From assembly GCA_004020545.1 (NCBI GenBank), contig SAQE01000026.1, positions 44,955 through 79,788 of the forward strand: a DNA stretch of 34,834 nt, given 5' to 3'. Below the pieces are notes generated by a model that worked only from the letters and a program-made list of their open reading frames with translations, was not told the origin of the DNA and did not search any database. This document shows positions 22,095-30,320 of this stretch, in pieces. The translations under genes and the position numbers were made by a program. Within the stretch, counting starts at the first letter, position 1; every line of letters starts with the position of its first letter. The stretch comes from Mesorhizobium sp. (GTDB lineage: Bacteria > Pseudomonadota > Alphaproteobacteria > Rhizobiales > Rhizobiaceae).

Positions 22095-23240
22095 TCATTC
22101 TTCCAGGAGATGTCCTAAAGGCCGGAGAGGCCGTAGCCGATCGGAAACGATTTTCAGGATGGCCAACAGTGGGAATGCCAAGAGCGCTCCGGGTGCCCCC
22201 CACATCCAAAACCAGAATATCAACGACAATACGACAAGCGCAGGATTTAAGGTGAAGCGGCGCGCCAGAAGGAAGGGAGTGAGCGTCTCGCCCTCGATAA
22301 GGTGGATCACAAAGTAGAGGACCGGCAGAAGTAATGCCCACCACAGGCTGTCGAACGTGAGCAATCCGGCCAACAGAAATATACCGACCCCCAGCAAGGG
22401 ACCGAGAATTGGAACGAAGTTGAGCAAGAATGCCATCGTGCCCCAGAGCAATACATCGTGAAGCCCGCACGCATACATCACTCCGGCGGTGGCGACGCCC
22501 ACTGCGGCATTCATAATGGTTATCGTCAGTAAATAGACGGATATGTCGCTTTCGATTTCCTGGAAAATTTCAACGGCCTGCCGCTTGTCGGCGAAAGTCG
22601 GAAGTATTTCGACGATGCGCCGGAGGAAGGTGTCTCCCGACAGCAAAAGAAAATAAAGAACAAGGACCGTCGTGATCAATCCGTCCAGAACGGCCTTTGT
22701 GCCCGCAAATAATGCTCCGGCAATACCGAGGTCGCTGCGTACCGCCACCGTCGTACGCCCTTGCGGGGGTGCGTTTGCGATTTCCTCGGCGACTTCGAGG
22801 GCCCCCTGCAACTTGTGCATGGGGCCGCTCAGCACCATCAAATGCTCTTCCAGCCTCGGCACGCCTTGTGGCAGCTTTTGAGCCCATGTCGCTACGGGCG
22901 CGGACAAGGCGGCCACCAGACCGACCAAGATTCCGACCACCAGGACGATCGGTAAGATCGCTCCCAAGGCCCTGGGCACAAAGAAGCGTTCCAGTAGGCT
23001 GACGGCGGGCTGCAGGAGCAATTTGAGGAAGACGGCAAGCACGAGCGGTAGCACTATGGCACTCGCAGCAAAGGCGGCGCCAAGAATTGCCAGGACGAAG
23101 AGACCTCCTGTGAAGAAGGTCACGACGCGCAATCGAGCCGCCAGCCGACTTTTGCCTGTTTGCAAAATGGGCTCAACCGTTTCCACGGGAGCCGGCGATG
23201 ATCGTTCGAACTCAGAGCGTCCGTTATGCATAGAAGTCAT
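22095..23240 (-). CDS. AI-2E family transporter (PerM-like permease)
   Basis: A 381-residue membrane protein of the PerM/TqsA (AI-2 exporter) family. There are two or three helices at the N-terminus, a soluble segment (about 125-190), then the typical C-terminal helix block with VLYFLLLSGDTFLRRI, YLLTITIMNAAVGVATAGVM, LLNFVPILGPLLGVGI and LTPFLLARRFTLNPALVVLS. The cargo is unknown. The ATG at 23240 is chosen because an EcfG-type promoter (23254-23278) excludes the longer frame; an ATG at 23231 is equally possible. It lies upstream of ku2 on the same strand. Confidence 0.88.
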   Translation of the reverse strand: MTSMHNGRSEFERSSPAPVETVEPILQTGKSRLAARLRVVTFFTGGLFVLAILGAAFAASAIVLPLVLAVFLKLLLQPAVSLLERFFVPRALGAILPIVLVVGILVGLVAALSAPVATWAQKLPQGVPRLEEHLMVLSGPMHKLQGALEVAEEIANAPPQGRTTVAVRSDLGIAGALFAGTKAVLDGLITTVLVLYFLLLSGDTFLRRIVEILPTFADKRQAVEIFQEIESDISVYLLTITIMNAAVGVATAGVMYACGLHDVLLWGTMAFLLNFVPILGPLLGVGIFLLAGLLTFDSLWWALLLPVLYFVIHLIEGETLTPFLLARRFTLNPALVVLSLIFWFWMWGAPGALLAFPLLAILKIVSDRLRPLRPLGHLLEE

Positions 23241-23253
23241 TGTCCGCGTACTC

Positions 23254-23278
23254 AACCGCGAAGCGGCGCTGATGTTCC
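23254..23278 (-). promoter_or_regulatory. EcfG-like promoter
   Basis: Minus strand: GGAAC (23274-23278), 16-nt spacer, GGTT (23254-23257), directly before the permease. Confidence 0.6.
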
Positions 23279-23289
23279 ATGCGCATGGG

Positions 23290-23392
23290 TCCAATCCGAA
23301 GCCGGTCAACCGCTTCTCGGCTGGTCGCCCAAGGTGCCTCTCAGGCAGGGCTTGCAGCAGACCGTCGTTTATTTCGCCGATCTTGAGGATAC
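23290..23392 (+). pseudogene. C-terminal remnant of a nucleotide-sugar epimerase/decarboxylase
   Basis: One frame reads QPLLGWSPKVPLRQGLQQTV followed by VYFADL. This is the usual C-terminus of extended SDR sugar enzymes such as UDP-glucuronate decarboxylase (LLGWxPKVxLxEGLxxTIxYF). The preceding domains are absent, and the frame then runs on into unrelated sequence. It is a scar of a lost gene next to the permease. Confidence 0.5.
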
Positions 23393-23497
23393 GGCGATGG
23401 TGCCGCCGGTCTCGACCAACGGCAAGGCGGGTGCGGGCAGATCAGGAAGCTTCAGCTCCGAAGACGCGGATTCTGCCAGAGTTCTTTTCGCCCAGGC

Positions 23498-23522
23498 GGA
23501 ACATCCGACCGATGTTCTGGTT
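23498..23522 (+). promoter_or_regulatory. EcfG-like promoter
   Basis: GGAAC (23498-23502), 16-nt spacer, GGTT (23519-23522). The next well-supported gene is DUF3309, 191 nt downstream, so there is a long leader or an unseen small RNA or gene. Confidence 0.5.
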
Positions 23523-23713
23523 AGACCTGACAAACAGTTGGGAGAACATAGCCGTGCAGCCGAAGCGATCATCGACCAGATGGAGGACATGGAAATCGCC
23601 GCCTTCCTGCGACCAGCCTCCATCAATCTCGAGTACTACGTCAGCCTGGTGATGACGCAAAGAGGTCGGCCGGACCGGCCTGCGCACCATCCTTACCGAG
23701 AAGGAGAGCCGAT

Positions 23714-23872
23714 ATGGGTCTCAGTACAATCATCATCATCATTCTTATATTGCTGCTAATTGGCGCCATCCCGGCTTGGCCGTATTCGTCAGGCTGGGGC
23801 TACGGGCCTTCGGGCCTGCTTGGCGTCATCCTCATCGTCCTACTGATCATGGCTTTCATGGGCAGGATTTGA
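23714..23872 (+). CDS. DUF3309 family tiny membrane protein
   Basis: A 52-residue protein: MGLSTIIIIILILLLIGAIP (helix 1), AWPYSSGWGYGPSGLLGVIL and a second helix IVLLIMAFMGRI. The WPYSxxWGYGPSG turn between two helices is the DUF3309 signature. AAGGAG lies 7 nt before the ATG. It is a probable inner-membrane hairpin; the function is unknown. It is convergent with the oxidase operon and probably transcribed from the EcfG-type promoter at 23498. Confidence 0.85.
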   Translation: MGLSTIIIIILILLLIGAIPAWPYSSGWGYGPSGLLGVILIVLLIMAFMGRI

Positions 23873-23880
23873 TGTGCGGT

Positions 23881-24921
23881 TCATTTTTGATCACGCATGC
23901 CCGGTCTCGTGACCTCTGACGAAACAAGAGCACTGTGATTCCTTCGGCGCTCCTGCATGCCATAAATCGGTACTGCGTTAATTTCGCGTGGAACCGCACC
24001 GCTGCCGATTTTCTTCACAGCGGACGATCCGCTCCCGATCCAAAAGGCTGCCAGGATCAATGCGGCTGCCAAGTAGAATGCGCTGGCACCTACCCACATG
24101 ATCAAGCCACCAAGCTGCTGGTCTTCAAGCGCTGACAGGCCCCATTGCGCCGCTACCGAGTTCCTCGTGACGAATATCTCATTTTTCGACAGAGCCAAAA
24201 TAGCGCCTAGCAACCCACAATGCATGGAGGTGAAGAACAGATAGAAAACCGACGCTCCGTAGCTCTTCCGGCGCGTGCGGCTACTGAGCAAAGCCCACCA
24301 GAAGAGCAGTGCGGTTGCCAGGAAGCTGACATGCTGCAGCCAATGGACTGGCTCCCGTGCCAACGCCGCGCTGAACAGGACCGGCATGTGCCATGACCAG
24401 ATCGCGAAGCCGTGAAGGACTGTCGCGGAAGCAGGCTCGGTCAGGCCTCGCCATGTCACCCGCACAATCGGCCATCGCACCGTCCCTGCAATGTGCCGCC
24501 GTATGGCGCGCGGAAACGACCACAACATGGCGCCGAGCGGTCGCGACAGGACAAGTGCGGGAGCCGCTGCGATCATCAACACCTCGTGCTCGATCATATG
24601 AGCCGTGAAGAGCCGGTCGCCCAATTCATGCAGCGGTGACAGAAGGGCCGCGACAAGCAGTGCCCACCCCGCCGCGAAGCTGCCTGGTTGCCACAAAGCG
24701 ACGCCGCGCCCCACCCCTGCCTGTCGCCATAGCCGCGCCATGCCGGCGGCGTAGAGGAGCACCGCAAGGTCTAGCGGGATGAGGATCGCGCCGGGGAGAG
24801 ACCGGCCGCCAGATTCTTGATCCGCTCCATGCGCTGTGAGGGCCGGCGCCAGCACCATGCACGAGCCGAAAAATAGCACGCCAAGCAATCGCGTCCCGCC
24901 AATGGAAGGCACGACCCACAT
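23881..24921 (-). CDS. ctaG: CtaG-type cytochrome c oxidase assembly protein
   Basis: A 346-residue membrane protein of the caa3-type CtaG family (COG3336). It has seven or more helices, with conserved histidines in LSPLHELGDRLFTAHMIEHE, WHMPVLFSAAL, WLQHVSFLATALLFWWAL and FTSMHCGLLGAILAL, thought to assist copper-site assembly of the oxidase. Its ATG (24921) overlaps the stop of subunit III (TGATG), so translation is coupled; a TTG at 24939 is also in frame. It is the last gene of the oxidase operon. The C-terminal 50 residues are polar and poorly conserved in style. Confidence 0.85.
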   Translation of the reverse strand: MWVVPSIGGTRLLGVLFFGSCMVLAPALTAHGADQESGGRSLPGAILIPLDLAVLLYAAGMARLWRQAGVGRGVALWQPGSFAAGWALLVAALLSPLHELGDRLFTAHMIEHEVLMIAAAPALVLSRPLGAMLWSFPRAIRRHIAGTVRWPIVRVTWRGLTEPASATVLHGFAIWSWHMPVLFSAALAREPVHWLQHVSFLATALLFWWALLSSRTRRKSYGASVFYLFFTSMHCGLLGAILALSKNEIFVTRNSVAAQWGLSALEDQQLGGLIMWVGASAFYLAAALILAAFWIGSGSSAVKKIGSGAVPREINAVPIYGMQERRRNHSALVSSEVTRPGMRDQK

Positions 24922-25517
24922 CAGAGCCTCGGCAGCCAATAGAGCACCGCGTAAAGCGGCAACCAGGACAGCACGACGAAATACCAGTAGAACGCGTTGT
25001 CCTCGGCATCGCTGAAGCGTTTACCCGTCCCATGTCGAGTAAACATCAGCACAGTCAGGACAAGCGTATCGGCAACGTCGGTCAGCACATGAACGCCATG
25101 CAGACCGAGCAGGAGCCAGATGAAGGAGCCGTACGCATTGTCGCTCCAGCGTACCGGAAGGGCCGAAAATTCCATGATGCGCAAGACGATAAGCACCAGA
25201 CCGACCGAGCTCATGGCCAGCAGCAGCAGGCGAACCGAGCGCAAATTCTCCTGCAATGCCGCTCGCTTTATCAGGAAATTCGGTATCGCGCTGGCGACCA
25301 GGACGAGCGTAAACGCTGCGGACCAGACCAGGTTCAAGGGAACCGCATCCTTCGCCCAATGGGTGTTGGTGACGGCCAGGTAGAGATAGCCGCCGATGCC
25401 AAGGGCGAAGCCAGTTCCCTCCAGCAGGCAGAACGAAAAGGTGCCCCACCAAGGCGTGACACGCGAGCCGAAGGCATAGGTCGGTAAACCGGAGACATCG
25501 ATGACGCTGCGGGCCAT
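24921..25517 (-). CDS. ctaE: cytochrome c oxidase subunit III
   Basis: A 198-residue subunit III with five membrane helices, the short form found in caa3-type oxidases, where helices 1-2 are fused to subunit I. Visible blocks are WWGTFSFCLLEGTGFALGIG, LLLGLHGVHVLTDV (HGxHV is the family motif) and NAFYWYFVVLSWLPLYAVLY. It stabilises subunit I in the inner membrane. The ATG follows the stop of ctaD directly, and GAGGAG lies in the end of that gene. It overlaps ctaG by one base. Confidence 0.88.
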   Translation of the reverse strand: MARSVIDVSGLPTYAFGSRVTPWWGTFSFCLLEGTGFALGIGGYLYLAVTNTHWAKDAVPLNLVWSAAFTLVLVASAIPNFLIKRAALQENLRSVRLLLLAMSSVGLVLIVLRIMEFSALPVRWSDNAYGSFIWLLLGLHGVHVLTDVADTLVLTVLMFTRHGTGKRFSDAEDNAFYWYFVVLSWLPLYAVLYWLPRL

Positions 25518-27431
25518 CTAGGCGTTCTCCTCAGTGGTTTTCGGCCAGAACCAGGCGACGAGCAAAATGGCGACGACAGGCGATCCCCAGGTGATCGCCC
25601 ATGGCGTGTAGATCGAACCGATGAAGGCGACGGCGGTGGCGAATGCCGCCAGAAAGGGCCAAATCGACGGCGCTGGCGATTCCTCTCGAATGTCGGGCCG
25701 CGCCTCGGTGATGCTCGTCACGACAAGCTCGCGCTCATCGACCTTAAGGCCACTGACCACCGGCGTGTCGTCGCCTTGGCTCCATAGCGGCGACCCGCTG
25801 GTGACAAAGGGAATGCGGTCGAAATTCTGTGGCTGGGGCGGCGAGCTGGTCGCCCATTCCAACGTATCGGCATCCCAGGGATTGTCGCCGGAAGGGGGGC
25901 CTGAGCGAGCGCTGATGACCATGTTGTAGAGCATCAGCAGGAAGCTTGCGAAGAAAAACAGCGCACCGGCGCTGGCGAGCAGGTTGAGCCCGCCCCAGCC
26001 CATCTCCGCGGGATAGGTGTAAACCCTGCGCGGCATGCCATAGAGGCCCAGCAGGTGCATCGGAAAGAAGGCGGTGTTGAAGCCTATGAAGGCAAGGGCG
26101 AACTGCCATTTGCCGATCTGCTCGTCCATCAGCCGGCCCGTCACTTTTGGGAACCAGTAGTAGACCGCCGCCACAAGCGGAAAGACAGTGCCGCCTATCA
26201 GCACGTAATGAAAATGGGCAACCACGAAATAGGTGTCGTGCGTCTGCGTATCGATGGGCACCGAGGCCAGCATGACGCCCGAAAGCCCGCCGGCGACAAA
26301 GATGAAGAAGAAACCGAGCACGAAGATCAGCGGCGCCTTGAGCACCGGCTTGCCGTCCCAGAGCGTCGCGATCCAGCAGAATATCTGGACTCCATTCGGA
26401 ATCGCGATCGCCATGCTGGAGGCGGTGAAGAATGCAGCGCCCACCTCAGGCAGGCCGGTCACGAACATGTGGTGAACCCAAAGGCCAAAGGAAAGAAAGC
26501 CGATCGCAATCAGCGACAGCACCATCGGCAGATAGCCGAAGACCGGCCGTCGGGAGAATGTCGCCACGATCGCAGACACGAAAGCGGTTCCGGGCAGGAA
26601 GATTATGTAGACCTCAGGATGGCCGAAGAACCAGAAAAGGTGCTGCCAAAGCAGCGGATCTCCGCCTGCATCAGCATTGAAAAACTGGGTGCTGACCAGC
26701 CGATCCATGATCAGCATCGATGAGGCGAGCATGACCGCCGGCATGGCAAAGATGATGATGAAAGAATGGACCAACATGGTCCATACGAAGAGTGGGATGC
26801 GGTCAAGCGTCATGCCCGGTGCGCGCTGCTTCAGGACTGTGACGATGATCTCCACCGACACCGCGAGGGCAGCAACCTCTGTGAAAGTGATCATCTGAGC
26901 CCAATAGTCGGGCCCCTTGCCTGGAGTGAAATCCAAGTTTGCGAGGGGCACATAGGAGAACCAACCCACGTCCGGGCGAATGCTCAGCGCGAAACCGCCC
27001 CATAACATTAGGCCGCCGAACAGATAGACGTAGTAGGAGAAGGCGTTGAGGCGCGGAAAGGCGATGTTGCGCGTGCCGACCATGAGCGGCACCAGATAGA
27101 TGGCGAACGCCTCACCGACCGGCACCCCGAACAGGAACATCATCGTGGTGCCATGCATGGTGAAGAGCTGGTTGTAGAGTTCGGCGCCGACGAGATGACT
27201 GTCTGGCCGCGCGAGCTGCAGCCGCATGATGATCGCCAGGACACCCCCCGCCAACAAGAAGATGAAGGCGGTCACGGCATAGCGTATCCCGATGACCTTA
27301 TGATCGACCGTCGAGAGAACGCCGATCAAGCCGCCCGTCGTGCCCCAGGTCTTGCTCAGTCGTGCGCGTAGTTCTTCGTCGCCAAGATCGCTGTCGCGCG
27401 TTTCGTGACGCTCTTCTATCACAGGGCTCAT
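25518..27431 (-). CDS. ctaD: cytochrome c oxidase subunit I
   Basis: A 637-residue heme-copper oxidase subunit I of about 14 helices; the last two correspond to helices of subunit III in other oxidases. The heme and copper ligands are present: MHGTTMMF (low-spin heme), WFFGHPEVYII (CuB His, the Glu and the cross-linked Tyr), VHHMF (CuB), HDTYFVVAHFHYVL (both hemes). It reduces O2 with electrons from cytochrome c. Unusual: the D-channel Asp is Asn (GTRNIAFPRLN, canonical DMAFPRMN) and the K-channel Lys is Gln (NGVQIFCW, canonical GIKIFSW). It overlaps the stop of subunit II by 4 nt (ATGA). Confidence 0.93.
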   Translation of the reverse strand: MSPVIEERHETRDSDLGDEELRARLSKTWGTTGGLIGVLSTVDHKVIGIRYAVTAFIFLLAGGVLAIIMRLQLARPDSHLVGAELYNQLFTMHGTTMMFLFGVPVGEAFAIYLVPLMVGTRNIAFPRLNAFSYYVYLFGGLMLWGGFALSIRPDVGWFSYVPLANLDFTPGKGPDYWAQMITFTEVAALAVSVEIIVTVLKQRAPGMTLDRIPLFVWTMLVHSFIIIFAMPAVMLASSMLIMDRLVSTQFFNADAGGDPLLWQHLFWFFGHPEVYIIFLPGTAFVSAIVATFSRRPVFGYLPMVLSLIAIGFLSFGLWVHHMFVTGLPEVGAAFFTASSMAIAIPNGVQIFCWIATLWDGKPVLKAPLIFVLGFFFIFVAGGLSGVMLASVPIDTQTHDTYFVVAHFHYVLIGGTVFPLVAAVYYWFPKVTGRLMDEQIGKWQFALAFIGFNTAFFPMHLLGLYGMPRRVYTYPAEMGWGGLNLLASAGALFFFASFLLMLYNMVISARSGPPSGDNPWDADTLEWATSSPPQPQNFDRIPFVTSGSPLWSQGDDTPVVSGLKVDERELVVTSITEARPDIREESPAPSIWPFLAAFATAVAFIGSIYTPWAITWGSPVVAILLVAWFWPKTTEENA

Positions 27432-28237
27432 TGCGAGCTCTCCAATAAAGCGGAGGTGAAGACGCGTTGCTTTCTGAGATAAGCCGTCGGCTTCGCCGGC
27501 GCGGCTTGATCGGCGCGCCAGCGTTCGAATTCATGCGGCTCCAGCGCCACGACGAAGATCGCCATGTGAGCATGCTGCTGGCCACAGAATTCGGCGCACT
27601 GACCGCGATATACGCCGGGCTTGCTCGCTTCGATGCGCAGCTCGTTCCTTTTGCCAGGAATGAGATCGAGCTTGCCGGCGAGGCTTGGTATCCAGAACGA
27701 ATGGATGACATCCGCCGTGGTGAGCTTGATTTCGACCGGGCTGCCGACCGGAATGCGGATCTCGTTGGCCGTCTCGAAACCGTTCTCTCCTTCATAGCGG
27801 ACCTGCCACCACCACTGGTGCCCTATGACCGAGATTGTCAGCGCGGCACCGGCGCCGCTCCCGAAAATCGTTCTTTGTCCGCCGAAGCTGAGCACGGCCA
27901 AGCCCGATAGAACGATGGCGCTCGACGCGAGCATCGCGGCAAAGGCGATAAGCATCGGTCGTTTGACGGCTGGACGCGCCTCTGCGGATTCGCCGCGACC
28001 GTCTCGCCGGCGGGTTAGCGCGAGGAGCAGGCCCGCCATTGTGACGAGCCAGACAAGTCCGAGCACTGCCGTGAAGGTCCAGAACAGAGCAGCCAGCGTA
28101 TCGGCCTGCTCGCTATGGGGATCGAGGGCCGACTGCACGCCTGCACAGCCCGAGAGGAGAGAAGAGCCGGTAAGCAGAAGATCAGCCGACGGCGCCCAAA
28201 CCCTTTTTTCGGGACGGCTGGGAAGCAGAGGGAACAC
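27428..28237 (-). CDS. ctaC: cytochrome c oxidase subunit II, signal region possibly frameshifted
   Basis: A 269-residue subunit II from a GTG at 28237: lipobox LLSGC, two helices, VIGHQWWWQVRYE, then the cupredoxin domain with VIHSFWIPS and the CuA site GQCAEFCGQQHAHM. It lacks the cytochrome c tail of caa3 enzymes. In the other frame, ATG 28242 with GGAGAG 8 nt upstream reads MPCSLCFPAVPKKGFGRRRL then IFCLPALL, a better signal peptide. One added base near 28152-28167 would join it to LSGCAGVQSALD. So either the GTG form is used or the N-terminus is frameshifted. It is the first gene of the oxidase operon. Confidence 0.8.
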   Translation of the reverse strand: MFPLLPSRPEKRVWAPSADLLLTGSSLLSGCAGVQSALDPHSEQADTLAALFWTFTAVLGLVWLVTMAGLLLALTRRRDGRGESAEARPAVKRPMLIAFAAMLASSAIVLSGLAVLSFGGQRTIFGSGAGAALTISVIGHQWWWQVRYEGENGFETANEIRIPVGSPVEIKLTTADVIHSFWIPSLAGKLDLIPGKRNELRIEASKPGVYRGQCAEFCGQQHAHMAIFVVALEPHEFERWRADQAAPAKPTAYLRKQRVFTSALLESSQ

Positions 28238-28244
28238 GGCATCC

Positions 28245-28270
28245 GGAACTCTCCGATCTCGTTCGTTGTT
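28245..28270 (+). promoter_or_regulatory. EcfG-like promoter
   Basis: GGAAC (28245-28249), 17-nt spacer, TGTT (28267-28270), 33 nt upstream of the 38-residue gene at 28304. It overlaps the promoter zone of the divergent oxidase operon. Confidence 0.5.
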
Positions 28271-28303
28271 GTTGTGTTCATCCGGTGCCAAGGAGGCGGA
28301 GCA

Positions 28304-28420
28304 GTGAGTCTTAAACGCGACACCAGGATTTTCGGCGAGCCAGGATTCTACGTCGCGACGCTCCTCACCTTGTGTCTTATTGGGGGCGTTCTTCTGTTTT
28401 GCGGTATTTTCGCGCCATAA
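28304..28420 (+). CDS. 38-residue single-helix membrane protein
   Basis: AAGGAGG (28290-28296) stands 7 nt before a GTG at 28304. The peptide VSLKRDTRIFGEPGFYVATL continues LTLCLIGGVLLFCGIFAP: a basic N-terminus and one membrane helix. The ribosome site and the EcfG-type promoter support it. It is divergent from the oxidase operon, so a role as a small accessory subunit of a membrane complex can be imagined but is not shown. No family is recognised. Confidence 0.6.
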   Translation: MSLKRDTRIFGEPGFYVATLLTLCLIGGVLLFCGIFAP

Positions 28421-28652
28421 ATGCGCCAGCGAACGCCGGGGGCAGTCAACCCCGAAATTTTGCATCTCGTGAGCCGGCCGGAAGTCCATTCAGCGTGGTC
28501 GCCTGCGGGAGGATGCCTCAGTCCTTGTCCGCTTTACACGGCCCGACTGTGCCCTGTTTGAACTGACAAGGAGAGAGAAAGTTCCTTGAGCCGGTAGCGC
28601 AACATTTGCCCTCCCTGCCTTGGCGGAGGTTCTGCGAAACCCTCGATGGGGT
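28421..28652. other. short gap
   Basis: Nothing is recognised between the tiny gene and the end of the triheme cytochrome gene. Confidence 0.4.
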
Positions 28653-29816
28653 TCATTGCGGGCCTTCAGATCGCTTGGAGAAATAGGCCGATACCGCTCG
28701 TATATCGTCGTCCGTGAGGCGTTGGGCGGCGGTCGCCATGATACGCCAGAACTGCGTGCCACCTCGGTTCTCGGACCGGAACAGCTTCAGTTGCCGTTCG
28801 AGATATGCGGCATGCTGACCATCAAGGTGCGGATAGATCGGATTCTTGTCGGAACCGATATGGCAGCCGGAACAGGCAGGCACGTTCCGTTCTGGAATGC
28901 CGATTTCTGCGATTTGCTGTCCCTTATTGACCATCTCCGCCGGAACTTGATCGCGGTCGGCTGATAAAGGCCGTTGCGCCGCAAAATGCCGGGCAAGCGC
29001 AGCCAGGTCGGCTGGGTCGACCCCGGTCACCGGCAGAGCCATGAAGCCGCTCGTGCGATCACCGCTGGCAAAGGCGTGGAGGCTGGCGAATAGGTAAGCT
29101 TGTTTCTGTCCGGCGAGCGCAGGCACCAGATCGCCCCTGCCCTGGCCGTCGCTTCCATGACAGCGCCTGCAGTCGGCGAGTGCCGCTGGAGCGGCTGGTT
29201 CCCTCTCGCCGCCGGTTGCCTGGCCGGCATCGAAGGCAAGTGCCCGAAACTCGTTCGCGTCGAGTTTCGGAAGTTCCCGCAGGAAGGCAACCATCGCCCA
29301 AACCTCGTCGTCGCGGTCGCGGGCCGGCCAAGCTGGCATTCCCGTGAAACGTATTCCATGCTTGACGATCCGAAACAGCTGAGCGTCGGTCCAGTCTCCG
29401 ACTGTCAGCGCAAGGTTCGGTGGTTGCGGAAGCATGCGCATCACCGCCGGCGAGCGTGGCTCGCCTGGTTCGCCGTGGCAGATCGCGCAACCCCGCGCAA
29501 AATGCCCAGCTGCCGCCGGGAGCCCCCGCCGGTCGAGAGTTTTCGGAGCGTCGACCGCCAAAGCATAAGTGCGCACAGCCGAGCGCATGGCAAGCTGAAG
29601 GAACAAGGCCGTCACCTTCCAATGGCCGCTGCTGGCACCAACGTTGAAAAAGCCGATCCACGCTCCGAGCAACACAATCACAGGCAAACCGACAGCGCCG
29701 AAGACGACATGCTTCAGGCGGATCATTATCGGCTGGTCTTTCACCCGGTTAATCGCATCTTTTTCGTCGGAAGCACTTGACGGCTTGGGCGAGCGACGGA
29801 CGCGAGAACCGGGCAT
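28653..29816 (-). CDS. membrane-anchored triheme cytochrome c
   Basis: A 387-residue protein. One N-terminal helix (about 36-57, HVVFGAVGLPVIVLLGAWIG) anchors it, with the rest in the periplasm. Three heme-c sites are present: CAICH (110-114), CRRCH (216-220), CSGCH (315-319). It is likely an electron carrier to or from a membrane enzyme such as the neighbouring oxidase. The ATG at 29816 overlaps the stop of the preceding cytochrome gene (TGATG), so the pair is translationally coupled; an ATG at 29726 just before the helix is possible. The last two domains resemble class I cytochromes of the c553/c4 type. Confidence 0.85.
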   Translation of the reverse strand: MPGSRVRRSPKPSSASDEKDAINRVKDQPIMIRLKHVVFGAVGLPVIVLLGAWIGFFNVGASSGHWKVTALFLQLAMRSAVRTYALAVDAPKTLDRRGLPAAAGHFARGCAICHGEPGEPRSPAVMRMLPQPPNLALTVGDWTDAQLFRIVKHGIRFTGMPAWPARDRDDEVWAMVAFLRELPKLDANEFRALAFDAGQATGGEREPAAPAALADCRRCHGSDGQGRGDLVPALAGQKQAYLFASLHAFASGDRTSGFMALPVTGVDPADLAALARHFAAQRPLSADRDQVPAEMVNKGQQIAEIGIPERNVPACSGCHIGSDKNPIYPHLDGQHAAYLERQLKLFRSENRGGTQFWRIMATAAQRLTDDDIRAVSAYFSKRSEGPQ

Positions 29817-30274
29817 CACTGTAAAGCTTTCAGATATCGCGCGATCGTCTGAATTTCAGTTTGCGGAAGCATATCGAATGCCGGCATCTTCACGCCCGGC
29901 TTCTGCAGATCGGGCCGAGCGATGAAACGCGCAATGGCTTCCTCGCTATTCGGTAGAATGCCGGCACCGATCGCCGTTCGCGACCCGATGTGGGACAGGT
30001 CCGGGCCTATCGTGCCGCGTGCCTCGGTCCCTCTTATGGTGTGGCATGCGCCGCAACCGTTGCGCAGGAACAGCGATAGCCCCGTGCCCGGCGGGTCTTG
30101 AGGCGCAGCTGGGTCTTCGAGTTGCGGCGCAATCAGAGCTGCCGGCGCGATCGAAGGTTCGATGACCTTCGCCCGTTGATGGCCGAGTTCCTCAGCTGCG
30201 GCCCAGTTGCTGCCCTTGGCGAGAAGCAAAAATGCACAGCCCACCAGAACGGAAAGGCCGACGTTTGCGGACAT
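29816..30274 (-). CDS. monoheme cytochrome c
   Basis: A 152-residue exported protein. It has a signal peptide or anchor (2-27, ending WAAAEEL), a Pro/Ala linker and one class I cytochrome domain with CGACH (74-78), GTIGPDLSHIGSR and the Met ligand in VKMPAF (M130). This domain closely resembles the cytochrome c tail that caa3 oxidases carry on subunit II. The local subunit II lacks such a tail, so this protein may be the detached equivalent. GGGAGC precedes the ATG, and an EcfG-type promoter (30295-30320) lies 20 nt upstream. Confidence 0.87.
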   Translation of the reverse strand: MSANVGLSVLVGCAFLLLAKGSNWAAAEELGHQRAKVIEPSIAPAALIAPQLEDPAAPQDPPGTGLSLFLRNGCGACHTIRGTEARGTIGPDLSHIGSRTAIGAGILPNSEEAIARFIARPDLQKPGVKMPAFDMLPQTEIQTIARYLKALQ

Positions 30275-30294
30275 GACAATCGCTCCCGCGCTTT

Positions 30295-30320
30295 AACTTG
30301 GCAGGGATGGGCGAGGTTCC
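30295..30320 (-). promoter_or_regulatory. EcfG-like promoter
   Basis: Minus strand: GGAAC (30316-30320), 17-nt spacer, AGTT (30295-30298), directly before the cytochrome c operon. Confidence 0.5.
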
